Shown: piece by piece, positions 44,342 through 52,911 of the stretch
How the letters are laid out: each line of letters opens with the position of its first letter
Numbering within the stretch: the first letter of the stretch is position 1
Origin: Acidobacteriaceae bacterium
GTDB lineage: Bacteria > Acidobacteriota > Terriglobia > Terriglobales > Acidobacteriaceae
NCBI GenBank assembly: GCA_025355385.1
Contig: JANXZS010000061.1
Location: forward strand, 1-53,961
Length of the DNA stretch: 53,961 bases
Direction: 5' to 3'
Position numbers and translations under genes: made by a program
Notes under the pieces: model-generated
Databases searched by the model: none
Told to the model about the DNA's origin: nothing
What the model saw: only the letters and a program-made list of their open reading frames with translations

Positions 44342-45253
44342 TTACAGTCCGCTTTCCACCGCTTCCGGTTCGTCCCCGGCAGTAGTGGCCGCCGGAGCCT
44401 TGCGAATGCCCCCACCCAGTGCTGCTTCGAGATCAACCACTTCTGGTTCGGCTGCGGTGGCGTCGGGAGCTGCGGAAACAGCCTCGACATGCCCGAGGAC
44501 TGCTGCCTGCGGCTCTTCAACCTTGGTCGCACTGCTGACGCCGGCCACTTCAATAAACTGCTTGTCGTTCGCTATCTGTACACCCTCGATCACCGAGTCG
44601 GAGACCTTTGAAGTGAAGAGGCGAATCGCTCGCAGGGCATCATCGTTGCCCGGAATCACATAATCGACCACGGTGGGATCGCAATTCGTGTCGACAACGG
44701 CAACCACCGGGATGCCCAGCTTGCGGGCTTCGCTCACGGCAATGGCTTCATTGTTTGAGTCGACGATGAAGAGCGCATCCGGCAGCCGCTTCATGTTCTT
44801 GATGCCGGCAAGGTTCGCCTGCAAATGCTTGCGCTCGCGTTCCAGCTTGATGACTTCCTTCTTGGTCAACAGCTCATAGCGGCCGTCGGTGGCCATTTCA
44901 TCCAGTTCCTGAAGACGCTTGACGGATTTCTGCACCGTGACCCAGTTTGTCAGCAAGCCACCCAGCCAGCGCTGGTTAATGTAGAACATGCCGCAGCGGT
45001 TCGCTTCTTCCGCAATGGCGTCCTGTGCCTGACGCTTGGTGCCGACAAACAGAATGACCTTGCCACTAGCCGTCAACTCGGTGACGAACTTGCTGGCTTC
45101 CTTGAACATCTTCAGAGTCTTCTGCAGATCGATGATGTAGATTCCGTTGCGCTCGCCGAAGATAAATTCCTTCATCCGCGGATTCCAGCGCTTTGTCTGA
45201 TGCCCGAAGTGGACTCCCGCTTCGAGCAGCTCCTTCATGGTGATAGTGGCCAA
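44342..45253 (-). CDS. rpsB: Ribosomal protein S2
   Basis: Small-subunit ribosomal protein (303 residues) needed for S1 binding and initiation. The core is typical: [58 protein letters not shown] and [11 protein letters not shown]. The last 75 residues or so are an extension rich in Ala, Glu and Val that E. coli S2 lacks. The start codon is TTG, behind a strong AGGAGGT site, which may limit translation. Upstream, rpsI ends 177 bases away, beyond a hairpin. Confidence 0.95.
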   Translation of the reverse strand: MATITMKELLEAGVHFGHQTKRWNPRMKEFIFGERNGIYIIDLQKTLKMFKEASKFVTELTASGKVILFVGTKRQAQDAIAEEANRCGMFYINQRWLGGLLTNWVTVQKSVKRLQELDEMATDGRYELLTKKEVIKLERERKHLQANLAGIKNMKRLPDALFIVDSNNEAIAVSEARKLGIPVVAVVDTNCDPTVVDYVIPGNDDALRAIRLFTSKVSDSVIEGVQIANDKQFIEVAGVSSATKVEEPQAAVLGHVEAVSAAPDATAAEPEVVDLEAALGGGIRKAPAATTAGDEPEAVESGL

Positions 45254-45370
45254 TCGACCTCCTCTTGAATTGCATCTCGGCTTGCTTCTTCGCGTCGAGA
45301 GCGATCTGCTCGTAGCGCGATCACTTGCCGAAATTTATCCCCTTTGGGGAAATTGAACTCCAACACTTTG

Positions 45371-45400
45371 TGCAGGCTCCCGAAGGAACAGGAGCCTGCA
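45371..45400 (-). terminator. Stem-loop between rpsI and rpsB
   Basis: TGCAGGCTCC (45371-45380) pairs perfectly with GGAGCCTGCA (45391-45400) over 10 bp with a 10-base loop. It lies 30 bases after the rpsI stop on the minus strand. No long T-run follows, only TTTGCA before and ACAAAG after. It probably ends the rplM-rpsI transcript. Confidence 0.5.
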
Positions 45401-45429
45401 AATCGTGATTCCAAATGAGCCGGAAGAGA

Positions 45430-45825
45430 CTAACGCTTAGAGAACTGGAAGCGTGCGCGAGCGCCCTTCTGACCGTACTTCTTGCGCTCCTTGATGCGGG
45501 CGTCGCGAGTCACCAGGCCATCGGCCTTGAGCATCTTGCGCAGTTCCACATTGAAAATCATCAAGGCCCGAGTGATACCGAGCTTGACTGCGTCGGCCTG
45601 CGCGCTGACGCCGCCGCCGCGAACCGTGGTCACAACGTCGAAGTTTGCCAAGGTCTCAGTCAGTACCAGGGGACGCTTGGCGGAAACCCGCTGCTGCTCC
45701 GTCACGAAGTACACTTCAAATGGCTTTTTATTTACGGTGAAGCCGCCATTGCCGGGACGCAAAAATACGCGTGCGACGCTCGACTTCCGCCGTCCTGTGC
45801 CGTAGTACTGAACCAGATCTGCCAT
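45430..45825 (-). CDS. rpsI: Ribosomal protein S9
   Basis: Small-subunit protein of 131 residues whose C-terminal tail reaches the P-site tRNA. It has [32 protein letters not shown] and the C-terminal end R-F-Q-F-S-K-R. The latter is the expected -S-K-R terminus. The frame extends to 45882, but ATG 45825 lies seven bases after AGGA and gives normal S9 length. rplM ends 92 bases upstream, the usual rplM-rpsI pair. Confidence 0.95.
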   Translation of the reverse strand: MADLVQYYGTGRRKSSVARVFLRPGNGGFTVNKKPFEVYFVTEQQRVSAKRPLVLTETLANFDVVTTVRGGGVSAQADAVKLGITRALMIFNVELRKMLKADGLVTRDARIKERKKYGQKGARARFQFSKR

Positions 45826-45917
45826 GTCCATCCTATGTAACTCTCTAGCGTTCACTTCGCAGTAAACGAATCTTTTTCCCAACTCACAAAAAATTAGTTC
45901 GCCTTAAGCCGCGGCGA

Positions 45918-46364
45918 CTACTTTTTGCGGAGCGACGCGAACTCCAGCACTTGCGGTTGCTGGGCTTGGTGGGGATGAGTCCCGCCCTTGTAGACCTGTA
46001 GCTTGGTGGCCATCTGGCGCCCCATCTTGGTCTTGGGCAGCATACCCTTCACGGCCTCTTCCACAATTTTTTCCGGGCGACGAGCAAGCAGGCGCGTGAA
46101 CGACTCTTCGCGCAAACCGCCCGGGAAGCCGGTGTAGCGGCGATAGACCTTCTGCTGGCTCTTTAAGCCGGTCAAGCGGATCTTCTCGGCGTTGATCACG
46201 ATGACGTGGTCGCCCATGTCGATGTATGGCGTGTACTTCGGGCTCTTTTTGCCGCTGAGCACACTGGCGGTTTCAGTCGCCAGACGTCCCAGCGTCTTGC
46301 CCGTGGCGTCCACCACGAACCACTTGCGGGTAATCTCGAGCGAGCTTGGAATATACGTTGACAT
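45918..46364 (-). CDS. rplM: Ribosomal protein L13
   Basis: Large-subunit assembly protein of 148 residues. It has [34 protein letters not shown], the G-F-P-G-G-L block, [12 protein letters not shown] and K-V-Y-K-G-type C-terminal motifs near P-H. All match bacterial L13. It starts the rplM-rpsI unit. A good promoter lies about 200 bases upstream, so the messenger has a long leader with a hairpin close to the start. In E. coli, L13 represses its own operon through the leader. Confidence 0.95.
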   Translation of the reverse strand: MSTYIPSSLEITRKWFVVDATGKTLGRLATETASVLSGKKSPKYTPYIDMGDHVIVINAEKIRLTGLKSQQKVYRRYTGFPGGLREESFTRLLARRPEKIVEEAVKGMLPKTKMGRQMATKLQVYKGGTHPHQAQQPQVLEFASLRKK

Positions 46365-46386
46365 CTATACTGTTCTCCCCAGCAAA

Positions 46387-46401
46387 CGTGTCACAGACAC
46401 G
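46387..46401 (-). promoter_or_regulatory. Hairpin in the rplM 5' leader
   Basis: CGTGTC-ACA-GACACG is a perfect 6-bp stem with a three-base loop, 22 bases before the rplM start. A second dyad, GTGAC-A-GTCAC, lies near 46448-46458. These could be an L13 target or simply leader structure. Confidence 0.35.
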
Positions 46402-46568
46402 CAATTGCTCACGCAAAGCGCCTCTGCGGCCAAAAATAGTTCCCACGGTGACAGTCACTGTTCGCGTGAGTACTGCAGAATCAAACCGATTGGGCTTCCG
46501 GGTTCGCTTGCCTACTAATAACTGCGGATGTAACGCAGAAGGGCAGACACGAACTACGCAAGAGCTTC

Positions 46569-46597
46569 AGAATAGTCGAAGACCAGCGCAGAGTCAA
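46569..46597 (-). promoter_or_regulatory. Sigma-70-type promoter for rplM-rpsI
   Basis: On the minus strand TTGACT (46597-46592) and TATTCT (46574-46569) are separated by exactly 17 bases. Transcription would start near 46562, giving a leader of about 200 bases before rplM. Both hexamers are close to consensus. Confidence 0.65.
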
Positions 46598-46672
46598 CGA
46601 ACAAGGCGCTTAACCGCCAGCCACCGAGTCCGGGCTCTGTCGTTTCTGGAGGGCACCGGAACCAAAGCGCTC

Positions 46673-46882
46673 TCAAATCTCCGGATAAAAATCAAAGAAC
46701 GCATCGATGCTCTGCCGCAGCTGGGCCTCGATCTCTTCTCGCGAACCCTCCAGAATGTGCATCGTCACCCGGGCCTCGCGCCCGTTCTTCAACTTCACCG
46801 CAGCCTCGCCCACCTCGGTGATTTCCTCCGCCGGAAGCAGCCGCATGCCGTATACCAATGTCAGATTCGCCATGCCGCTCAT
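46673..46882 (-). CDS. Hypothetical small protein
   Basis: I do not recognise this protein of about 69 residues. The text M-A-N-L-T-L-V-Y-G-M-R-L-L-P followed by V-K-L-K-N-G-R-E-A-R-V-T-M-H-I-L-E-G-S suggests a small beta-sheet with a helix at the end (I-E-A-Q-L-R-Q-S-I-D-A-F-F-D). The frame is open to 46939. The ATGs at 46882 and 46873 are the likelier starts. It sits upstream of rplM on the same strand, but the rplM promoter lies between them. It is divergent from trxB. Confidence 0.5.
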   Translation of the reverse strand: MSGMANLTLVYGMRLLPAEEITEVGEAAVKLKNGREARVTMHILEGSREEIEAQLRQSIDAFFDFYPEI

Positions 46883-47081
46883 CTTAATTCGGAGCAGCCG
46901 CGTAAGGAAGTTGTCACCACCAGGCAATCGTAGAAGCAATCGCCGCAGCCATACCGATCGCAGAGGATCCGCATCGTTTCCCGCTAGCCGGCATCTCTTA
47001 AGTATTTGACTGTCTGTAGATTACCTAGAAATGGCGCGATATCGCCGAGCGTCACACGCCAAGTACAATCAAAGTCACTCT

Positions 47082-48017
47082 ATGTCTCAGACCATTCGCG
47101 ATACTGTCATCCTCGGTTCAGGTTGCGCCGGACTTACGGCCGCCATCTATGCCGCCCGCGCTAACCTGAAACCGCTCGTTCTGGAGGGCCATGAGCCCGG
47201 CGGCCAGCTATCCCTTACCACCCTGGTAGAGAATTTTCCCGGGTGGGCCGAGGGAATTCAGGGTCCCCAACTAATAGAAAATATGAAGCAGCAGGCGGCT
47301 CGCTTTGGCGCCGAATTTCAAATGGCCCATCTCGTATCTGTAGACCTATCCCGCCGTCCCTTTGTGCTCAACCTGGGGCAGGAGGAGGTGAGAACTCACA
47401 CCCTCACCATCGCCAGCGGAGCCTCAGCCCGATGGCTGGGTCTTCCGTCGGAACAGGCACTGATCGGCCACGGGGTAAGCTCCTGCGCCACCTGCGATGG
47501 TTTCTTTTTCAAAGGTAAGGAGATCGCAGTTATCGGCGGCGGAGACTCGGCCATGGAAGAGGCGCTCTTCCTGACGCGCTTTGCCTCGAAGGTCACCGTC
47601 ATCCATCGCCGCGAGCACTTCCGCGCCTCCAAGATCATGCTGGAGCGCACCATGGCCCACCCCACGGTGCAGTTCCTCACCAACACGGGGGTGGAAGAAG
47701 TCCTCGGCGTGGAAGAGAAAGAAGTCCGCGGATTGCGTCTCCTTAACACGCTCACCGGGCAGGAAACCATGCTTCCAGTGAGCGGAGTATTTCTCGCCAT
47801 CGGCCATACACCCAATGCCTCCATGTTCGCCGGGCAGATCGATCTCGACCAGGACGGCTACGTCCTCACCCACGACAACGTCTTCACCCGTGCCCCTGGA
47901 GTCTTCGCCTGCGGGGATGTCCAGGACAGGCGCTATCGTCAAGCAATCACCGCGGCAGGATCCGGCTGCATGGCCGCACTCGAAGTCGAGAAATACCTCG
48001 ATGAGCACAACCGCTAA
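47082..48017 (+). CDS. trxB: Thioredoxin reductase family flavoprotein
   Basis: NADPH-dependent FAD disulfide reductase (311 residues) that would reduce thioredoxin. The FAD motif is L-G-S-G-C-A-G-L-T-A-A. E-P-G-G-Q-L, the redox pair C135-A-T-C138-D-G, the NADPH motif G-G-G-D-S-A-M-E-E-A, H-R-R-E-H-F-R-A-S-K, and the C-terminal F-A-C-G-D-V-Q-D motif follow. All catalytic residues are present. The frame is open from 47031, but the ATG at 47082 gives the proper N terminus. TTGACT at about 47005 might be a -35 box, without a clear -10 box. No thioredoxin gene is adjacent. Confidence 0.93.
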   Translation: MSQTIRDTVILGSGCAGLTAAIYAARANLKPLVLEGHEPGGQLSLTTLVENFPGWAEGIQGPQLIENMKQQAARFGAEFQMAHLVSVDLSRRPFVLNLGQEEVRTHTLTIASGASARWLGLPSEQALIGHGVSSCATCDGFFFKGKEIAVIGGGDSAMEEALFLTRFASKVTVIHRREHFRASKIMLERTMAHPTVQFLTNTGVEEVLGVEEKEVRGLRLLNTLTGQETMLPVSGVFLAIGHTPNASMFAGQIDLDQDGYVLTHDNVFTRAPGVFACGDVQDRRYRQAITAAGSGCMAALEVEKYLDEHNR

Positions 48018-48174
48018 GCAGATACCAACAAGTGTGCAGGGTGGGGACTATGGCTCGCGGGCCAAGGCCATCCCCGAGACACCTGTAAAACTGAAATGAG
48101 AAGAAAGTTTTTGCAATTGGCGAACTAAGGGCGCAGATACGGCTTCTCTGAGTTAGGAGCCGTAGGTTAGATCG

Positions 48175-48447
48175 TTACAGAAGGTGGTGCCGCTTGTGCA
48201 CGGTGCTAGCCAATTGCACATCAGTTGCAAAAAGATGCGCAACTTCCCCATCGCGCCATGCCCTGCGCTCGACCGTGTGGAGTACCGCCGTTACCGCTGC
48301 AGCGCGGGGGGTATGCGTGGCATCCCACACACCGTAAGCGTAGGCCTGGCGCTGGTTTCGGACCATAAGCGCGATCACCAACCCGACCACGATGGCGACC
48401 CACACCCACTCCGGAGCACTCTCTATCACGAAGACCAATTTATCCAT
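48175..48447 (-). CDS. Hypothetical small membrane protein
   Basis: Unrecognised protein of 90 residues with one membrane helix (about 10-31: W-V-W-V-A-I-V-V-G-L-V-I-A-L-M-V). A soluble tail follows, with R-N-Q-R-Q-A-Y-A-Y-G-V-W-D-A-T. The ATG at 48447 stands about eight bases after AAGGA, which supports translation. It is convergent with trxB, across 157 bases in which I see no gene. Confidence 0.5.
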   Translation of the reverse strand: MDKLVFVIESAPEWVWVAIVVGLVIALMVRNQRQAYAYGVWDATHTPRAAAVTAVLHTVERRAWRDGEVAHLFATDVQLASTVHKRHHLL

Positions 48448-48937
48448 GGTGCAATTCCTTTCACACTCAGCCGACTGCCAGACTTGTTGCAGGCGCGGCA
48501 CGGAACGTCAGCCCATTTCGGCACTAGTCGACGCCCTATCCCGCCGCCCCGCACACAAATAAGACGACGTGGCGAACGAGAAGTTACCGTTTAGTGGCAA
48601 TTTTTGGGCCACATCCGGTCGGCCATCCGTTTATGCTGAAGACTGGATTCAGATTACGTGAAATGCAAGGGAATCACGCCAAATGCATGGGACGGGAATC
48701 GATTGTGCCAGTGCCCCTGTCTGAGGAAAGTCTTAATTTTGCGAGGCCCGGAATACTAATCATGGCAACCGCCCTGAAAGTCGCCACCCGACCGCCTGAA
48801 CCCTATTCTTATCCCCGGGTTGGCTCGTACATGTCCGGCCATTGCATGGTTGGTGGTTGGCGGAGCCATCTGCGTCATTGGATTGAATATAGCGGGTGCA
48901 ACCTATGTCCCCAACAGCCCCCCGGAATTGGCCCGCC
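48448..48937 (+). other. Gap before yggS with a possible broken small membrane gene
   Basis: No intact gene is convincing in these 490 bases. From ATG 48762 the frame reads M-A-T-A-L-K-V-A-T-R-P-P-E-P-Y and on to about 48836. The next frame, from about 48838, then reads a clear membrane helix (A-I-A-W-L-V-V-G-G-A-I-C-V-I-G-L) and ends at about 48988, inside yggS. Joining the two needs a one-base change. It may be a frameshifted gene or chance. Confidence 0.25.
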
Positions 48938-49693
48938 GTGAGCCCCGACAAGTCCTTGACCTTCTCGCAACGGCTGACGCAGATTGAGCAGCAGATCATG
49001 GCCGCTTGCCGTCGCGCCGGTAGATCACGCGATCAGGTCCTGCTCATGGCCGTCTCCAAAACCCATTCCGCCGAAGCGGTGCAGGAAGCTATCGCTGCGG
49101 GAGTCGCGCATTTCGGCGAAAACCGCGTGCAGGAGTTCGCTCAGAAGTCGCTGGCCCTGGCCCAATTAGAAGTGGCGAGAGGCGAAGCAAATCTCGCGTC
49201 GAGCCCCCCCCTCTTCCACCTCATCGGCCACCTGCAGTCGAACAAGGCCGCCAAGGCGGTCGAAATCTTCGATGCGATCGATACGCTCGACTCCCTCCGC
49301 CTGGCCCAGCGCTTGAGCGAAGTCGCCCAAACGCACAGCCGCAAGCTGCCGGTATTACTTGAAATCAAACTAAGTTCCGAGGAAAGCAAGACCGGCCTCC
49401 ATCCCCAATCGCCCGAACTGATCGAACTGCTCGAGCGAATCCCCTCTCTCAACGGGCTCGAGCTGCGCGGCTTGATGACCGTGCCTCCGTACAACCAGGA
49501 TCCCGAGGCGGCGCGTCCGTATTTTCGCCAGCTTCGCGAACTCCGCGAACAGTTGACACTGGCGCATCCCTCCCTCTGCTTCGAAGAGCTGTCCATGGGC
49601 ATGTCCGGCGATTTCACGGTAGCCATCGAGGAAGGCGCGACCGTGGTGCGCATCGGCACGGCCCTGTTCGGGGAGCGCGGATTGCCCCGGTGA
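48938..49693 (+). CDS. yggS: YggS/PLPBP family pyridoxal-phosphate-binding protein
   Basis: Pyridoxal 5'-phosphate homeostasis protein of about 251 residues with an alanine-racemase-like barrel. It binds PLP but has no known catalysis. Lys41 in M-A-V-S-K41-T should hold PLP. H-F-G-E-N-R-V-Q-E, H-L-I-G-H-L-Q-S-N-K, R-G-L-M-T-V-P-P and L-S-M-G-M-S-G-D-F-T-V-A-I-E follow, then R-I-G-T-A-L-F-G. GTG 48938 gives the family's short N terminus. In-frame starts at 48896 and 48905 are also possible. Its stop overlaps the start of yggU as GTGA, so the two are translationally coupled. Confidence 0.93.
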   Translation: MSPDKSLTFSQRLTQIEQQIMAACRRAGRSRDQVLLMAVSKTHSAEAVQEAIAAGVAHFGENRVQEFAQKSLALAQLEVARGEANLASSPPLFHLIGHLQSNKAAKAVEIFDAIDTLDSLRLAQRLSEVAQTHSRKLPVLLEIKLSSEESKTGLHPQSPELIELLERIPSLNGLELRGLMTVPPYNQDPEAARPYFRQLRELREQLTLAHPSLCFEELSMGMSGDFTVAIEEGATVVRIGTALFGERGLPR

Positions 49694-50004
49694 TTCCCGT
49701 CCGGGACTCGCCTCAGGGGGCAACTTTCGCTGTCAAGGTTCACCCCCGTGCCAGGAAAACTGCCATCACCGGCGTCTTCGGCGAGGGCGCGAACGCCGCG
49801 CTCAAGATCGCTCTCTCAGCCCCTCCCGTTGAAGGACGCGCTAACGAGGCCTTGATCGAATTTTGCGCGGATTTGTGCCAGGTTCCACGCTCCGCCGTCT
49901 CTGTCATCTCCGGCTCGCAGTCCCGAAACAAAGTGATTCGCGTCGCAGGCCGCACCGCAGAACAGATCAACCGGACCCTTGCCGGGCATCTAGAGCAGAA
50001 GTAG
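49690..50004 (+). CDS. yggU: DUF167 (YggU) family protein
   Basis: Small conserved protein of 104 residues with no known activity. Family blocks are V-K-V-H-P-R-A-R-K-T-A-I, L-K-I-A-L-S-A-P-P-V-E-G-R-A-N-E-A-L and I-S-G-S-Q-S-R-N-K. The start GTG shares bases with the yggS stop. The yggS-yggU order is common in bacteria, often near cell-division or pilus genes, which are not present here. A long stem-loop follows 30 bases after its stop. Confidence 0.9.
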   Translation: MIPVRDSPQGATFAVKVHPRARKTAITGVFGEGANAALKIALSAPPVEGRANEALIEFCADLCQVPRSAVSVISGSQSRNKVIRVAGRTAEQINRTLAGHLEQK

Positions 50005-50033
50005 AGATAATGTGATGTATCCAGCGTCAGCGA

Positions 50034-50064
50034 TGCAGGCATTTTCTTGATGAAAATGCCTGCA
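50034..50064. terminator. Long perfect stem-loop after yggU
   Basis: TGCAGGCATTTTC pairs with GAAAATGCCTGCA, 13 perfect base pairs, around the loop TTGAT. It is the strongest hairpin in the window. It lacks a T-run after the stem, so ending of the yggS-yggU transcript is likely but not certain. It could also protect the 3' end. Confidence 0.55.
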
Positions 50065-50172
50065 GAGATCTGTGGCTCCGTTTACAGTAACCCTGCTTCT
50101 GCCCTAGTCTTTTCAGGGCACACTAGAAATCGAATTGCGTAGTCCTACACGCAGGTAAGCGGAGGTGTTGGG

Positions 50173-50835
50173 ATGGCCAGTCGGACGACGCTGTTGCTAG
50201 GGGCGAGCGGACTCATTGGAAGCCTATGCCTGCAGGAACTGCTCCGGGCCGAAGCCTACCGGAATGTGGTGGCACTGGTGCGCAGTCCCCTGGGTATGCA
50301 ACACGCGAAGCTGGCCTCTCATGTCGTCGACTTTGAACGCCGCGAAACCTTCGCCGAATTCACGAGAGTTGACGACGTCTTCTCCTGCATCGGCACCACG
50401 CGGAGTCAGGCCGCCTCCGATCAGGCCTATCGCCGGATCGACTTCGATATCCCTAACGATGTAGCACAGCTTTCGTTTGAATGCGGAGCGGCGCAGTTTC
50501 TTATCGTCTCTTCAGTCGGAGCCAATCCACGCTCCAGGGTTTTCTATACAAGATTGAAGGGCGAGATCGAACAGGCACTCGGGCGCATGCCATTTCAATC
50601 CGTGCATATCTTCCGCCCTTCTTTTCTGATGGGAGCCCGGCCCCAATCCCGCCCCACAGAGATTGCACTGGCAAAGGCCGCGCCGTTTTTCTCGTGGATG
50701 CTTGCCGGTCCCCTGCGGAAGAATAAGCCTATCCAGGCTGCGGTCGTTGCCCGCGCCATGGTGCGTGCCGCGCTAGCTGGCGCCAGCGGCGTACAGATTT
50801 ACGAGTTCGACCGGATTCAGGCGCTAGGCACTTGA
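50173..50835 (+). CDS. TIP30/HTATIP2-like NAD(P)-binding oxidoreductase
   Basis: Atypical short-chain dehydrogenase of 220 residues. The Rossmann motif is L-L-G-A-S-G-L-I-G-S (8-17). The active-site set is Ser113-Ser114 and Y125-T-R-L-K129. S-C-I-G-T-T and I-F-R-P-S-F-L-M-G-A-R match the TIP30 group. Substrate and role are unknown. GGAGGTG stands six to seven bases before the ATG, a strong ribosome site. Genes on both sides are on the same strand but 85-170 bases away, so it is probably transcribed alone. Confidence 0.85.
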   Translation: MASRTTLLLGASGLIGSLCLQELLRAEAYRNVVALVRSPLGMQHAKLASHVVDFERRETFAEFTRVDDVFSCIGTTRSQAASDQAYRRIDFDIPNDVAQLSFECGAAQFLIVSSVGANPRSRVFYTRLKGEIEQALGRMPFQSVHIFRPSFLMGARPQSRPTEIALAKAAPFFSWMLAGPLRKNKPIQAAVVARAMVRAALAGASGVQIYEFDRIQALGT

Positions 50836-50920
50836 TTTCGACGAGGGGCTCGCTCGGTATCCTTTCCGGTACACTTTTCCCTAAGTCAATCGAGAAGCTC
50901 AAGACCACGAAGGAACGCGC

Positions 50921-52354
50921 ATGAACCTGTACGCCGCCGTCCTCGGCGCGATCGTTCTCACCTTGCTCACCGTATCGCTGGTGCAGTTGCGCGGAGTCAA
51001 GACCAAGGCCGATTACCTCGTCGCCGGGCGCTCCCTGCCAGCCTTCGTGCTGGTCTTCACGCTGCTCTCTTCCTGGATCGGTTCCGGCTCCCTGCTGGGT
51101 GGCGCAGAGAACGCCTACCATCATGGCTTTGCAGCCCTATGGCAGGCGGGCGGAGGATGGGCAGGCCTGCTCTTGATTTACTTCATCGCACCCCGCGCCA
51201 GGAAATTTGCCCAGTTCACCATCCCCGATCTACTTGAAGCCCGCTACAACCAGGCCGCCCGTGTATTGGGAGTCATCGCCGTCCTCTTCGCCTACACCGC
51301 CATCACCAGTTATCAGCTCACCGGCGGTGGAGATATCCTCCATCTCGTCTTCCCCACCCTCATCTCCGCCGACCTGGGCAAGTACATCATCGCTGCCTTC
51401 GTGATCCTCTTTACCGCAATTGCCGGAATGGCCTCGGTCGCCTACATGGACGTCGTCATCGGGATGCTCGCAACCATCGCCATGTGTCTGGCGCTGCCGG
51501 TACTGCTCCATTCGGCTGGTGGTTGGAGCCATGTCACCGAGACGCTGCCCGCTACCCACTTCCAGTTGCTGGGAGACTTCACCCTCCTGCAGGCGCTCGA
51601 ACTCTTTTTACCAACCTGCCTGCTGATGCTCGGCAACCAGTCCATGTATCAGAAGTTCTTTTCTGCGAAGTCGGAAAAGGACGCGCGCAACGCAGTCGTG
51701 GGCTGGATCGTCGGCACCATCGTGCTCGAGACGGTCATCGTGGCGCTCGCAGTCGTTGGCTCGGTGCGCTTCCCGACGGGAGAAGTTGCGCAGCACCCCC
51801 GCGAGATCATCGCCTATACCGCACTCCACGGACTGCCCGCATTCCTGGGTGCCTTGCTGATGGGATCGGTCTTTGCCAAGATCATCTCCACCGCGAACAA
51901 CTACCTGTTCTCCCCGGCAACGAATCTGGTCAACGATGTCTTCGTCCGCTACCTGTCACCGGATGCTTCCAACAAACGCATTCTGATCGTCTCCCGCCTG
52001 ATGGTGGCGCTCCTTGGCGTTTGGGCGCTCTATCAGGCTCTGCATACAGACTCGGTCCTGAAGAAGACTCTCTATGCCTACACCATCTATTCCGCCGCAC
52101 TCACGCCGGTGATTCTGGCCGCCTTCTACTCGCGCCGTGCCAATGCCGCAGGAGCAGTCAGTGCGATTGGCGCCGGCACATTTGTAACCTTCTTCTGGGA
52201 TGTGCCCTTCGTCCAGCACCACCTGCCCGCAGTCCTCGCCCAGCGCGACGCCATCTTTCCCGCACTGCTTGCATCACTGCTATGCCTGGTAATCGTCAGT
52301 CTTGCCACCAAGCCCCCCAATCCGGAGCAGGTAGCCCTCTTCTTCCCGGAGTAG
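50921..52354 (+). CDS. Sodium:solute symporter family (SSS) transporter
   Basis: Inner-membrane symporter of 477 residues with about 13 helices, LeuT fold. Family features include the early K-A-D-Y-L-V-A-G-R-S-L-P motif after helix 1, the S-S-W-I-G-S-G-S-L-L-G-G unwound helix, and the G-N-Q-S-M-Y-Q-K-F-F-S-A-K-S block. S-T-A-N-N-Y-L-F-S-P-A-T-N follows, in the sodium-site helix. The substrate cannot be told from the sequence. Sugars, amino acids, carboxylates and pantothenate are all transported by relatives. AAGGA precedes the ATG by seven bases. No catabolic gene is linked. Confidence 0.9.
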   Translation: MNLYAAVLGAIVLTLLTVSLVQLRGVKTKADYLVAGRSLPAFVLVFTLLSSWIGSGSLLGGAENAYHHGFAALWQAGGGWAGLLLIYFIAPRARKFAQFTIPDLLEARYNQAARVLGVIAVLFAYTAITSYQLTGGGDILHLVFPTLISADLGKYIIAAFVILFTAIAGMASVAYMDVVIGMLATIAMCLALPVLLHSAGGWSHVTETLPATHFQLLGDFTLLQALELFLPTCLLMLGNQSMYQKFFSAKSEKDARNAVVGWIVGTIVLETVIVALAVVGSVRFPTGEVAQHPREIIAYTALHGLPAFLGALLMGSVFAKIISTANNYLFSPATNLVNDVFVRYLSPDASNKRILIVSRLMVALLGVWALYQALHTDSVLKKTLYAYTIYSAALTPVILAAFYSRRANAAGAVSAIGAGTFVTFFWDVPFVQHHLPAVLAQRDAIFPALLASLLCLVIVSLATKPPNPEQVALFFPE

Positions 52355-52491
52355 AGTCATCGAGCATCAACCGATTGTCCATCCGGTGGGATCATAAAGA
52401 GTGCTCGGGATCAATCGGCCCCAGTACAAATGGAGCACCTATTGAAAATTCACCCCTGGCTTAGTACTTTTAGCTCGAGCATTCCGCGCGA

Positions 52492-52534
52492 GCAGGGGCG
52501 GGCTTCGGAATCTTGAACGTAACCGCGCCCCTGC
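52492..52534. other. Stem-loop downstream of the symporter gene
   Basis: GCAGGGGCG (52492-52500) pairs with CGCCCCTGC (52526-52534) over 9 bp with a 25-base loop. It lies in a 237-base gap (52355-52591) in which no gene is seen. It might help end the symporter transcript. Confidence 0.3.
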
Positions 52535-52591
52535 GAATCCCCAAGGGATGAAGTTCGTTGATTCCCCAGCCTCGCAAGAAAAGTGAATTCC

Positions 52592-52822
52592 ATGATGCAG
52601 GCGACCGAATTCGAACTTCGGAACCGGTGGTGGTTCTTTGGTGCTATCTTCGGCGCGTCCTTTTTTTTCCTGGCCTTCGATCACACGCCTGTGAGCTTCG
52701 CGGCCTCGCTGAACATCCTTTGGGTCTACGCCGGATTAGCAGTTTCGCCGCTGCTGAGTTGGTTGGCCGGGGTTACGATGCGGAAGCGCGGTCAGGCGCT
52801 GTCGTCGGCATCCAAGCCATAA
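52592..52822 (+). CDS. Small membrane protein, possible remnant of an isoprenylcysteine methyltransferase-like gene
   Basis: Protein of about 76 residues with two predicted membrane helices. The start, F-E-L-R-N-R-W-W-F-F-G-A-I-F-G, resembles the first helix of bacterial isoprenylcysteine carboxylmethyltransferase-like proteins. Those are usually near 200 residues and carry an R-H-P-x-Y-x-G motif, which is absent here. It could be a truncated copy or an unrelated small protein. The frame begins at GTG 52583. ATG 52592 is chosen, but the ribosome site is weak. It precedes ylxP on the same strand. Confidence 0.45.
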   Translation: MMQATEFELRNRWWFFGAIFGASFFFLAFDHTPVSFAASLNILWVYAGLAVSPLLSWLAGVTMRKRGQALSSASKP

Positions 52823-52911
52823 CCAACCAGCCATATGTGGGTGACTAAGCAGAAGAGTAATCTGAATCAGCCACCAGCACAGGCGCCAAAGGCCGCCGCG
52901 CGGCCAGCACA

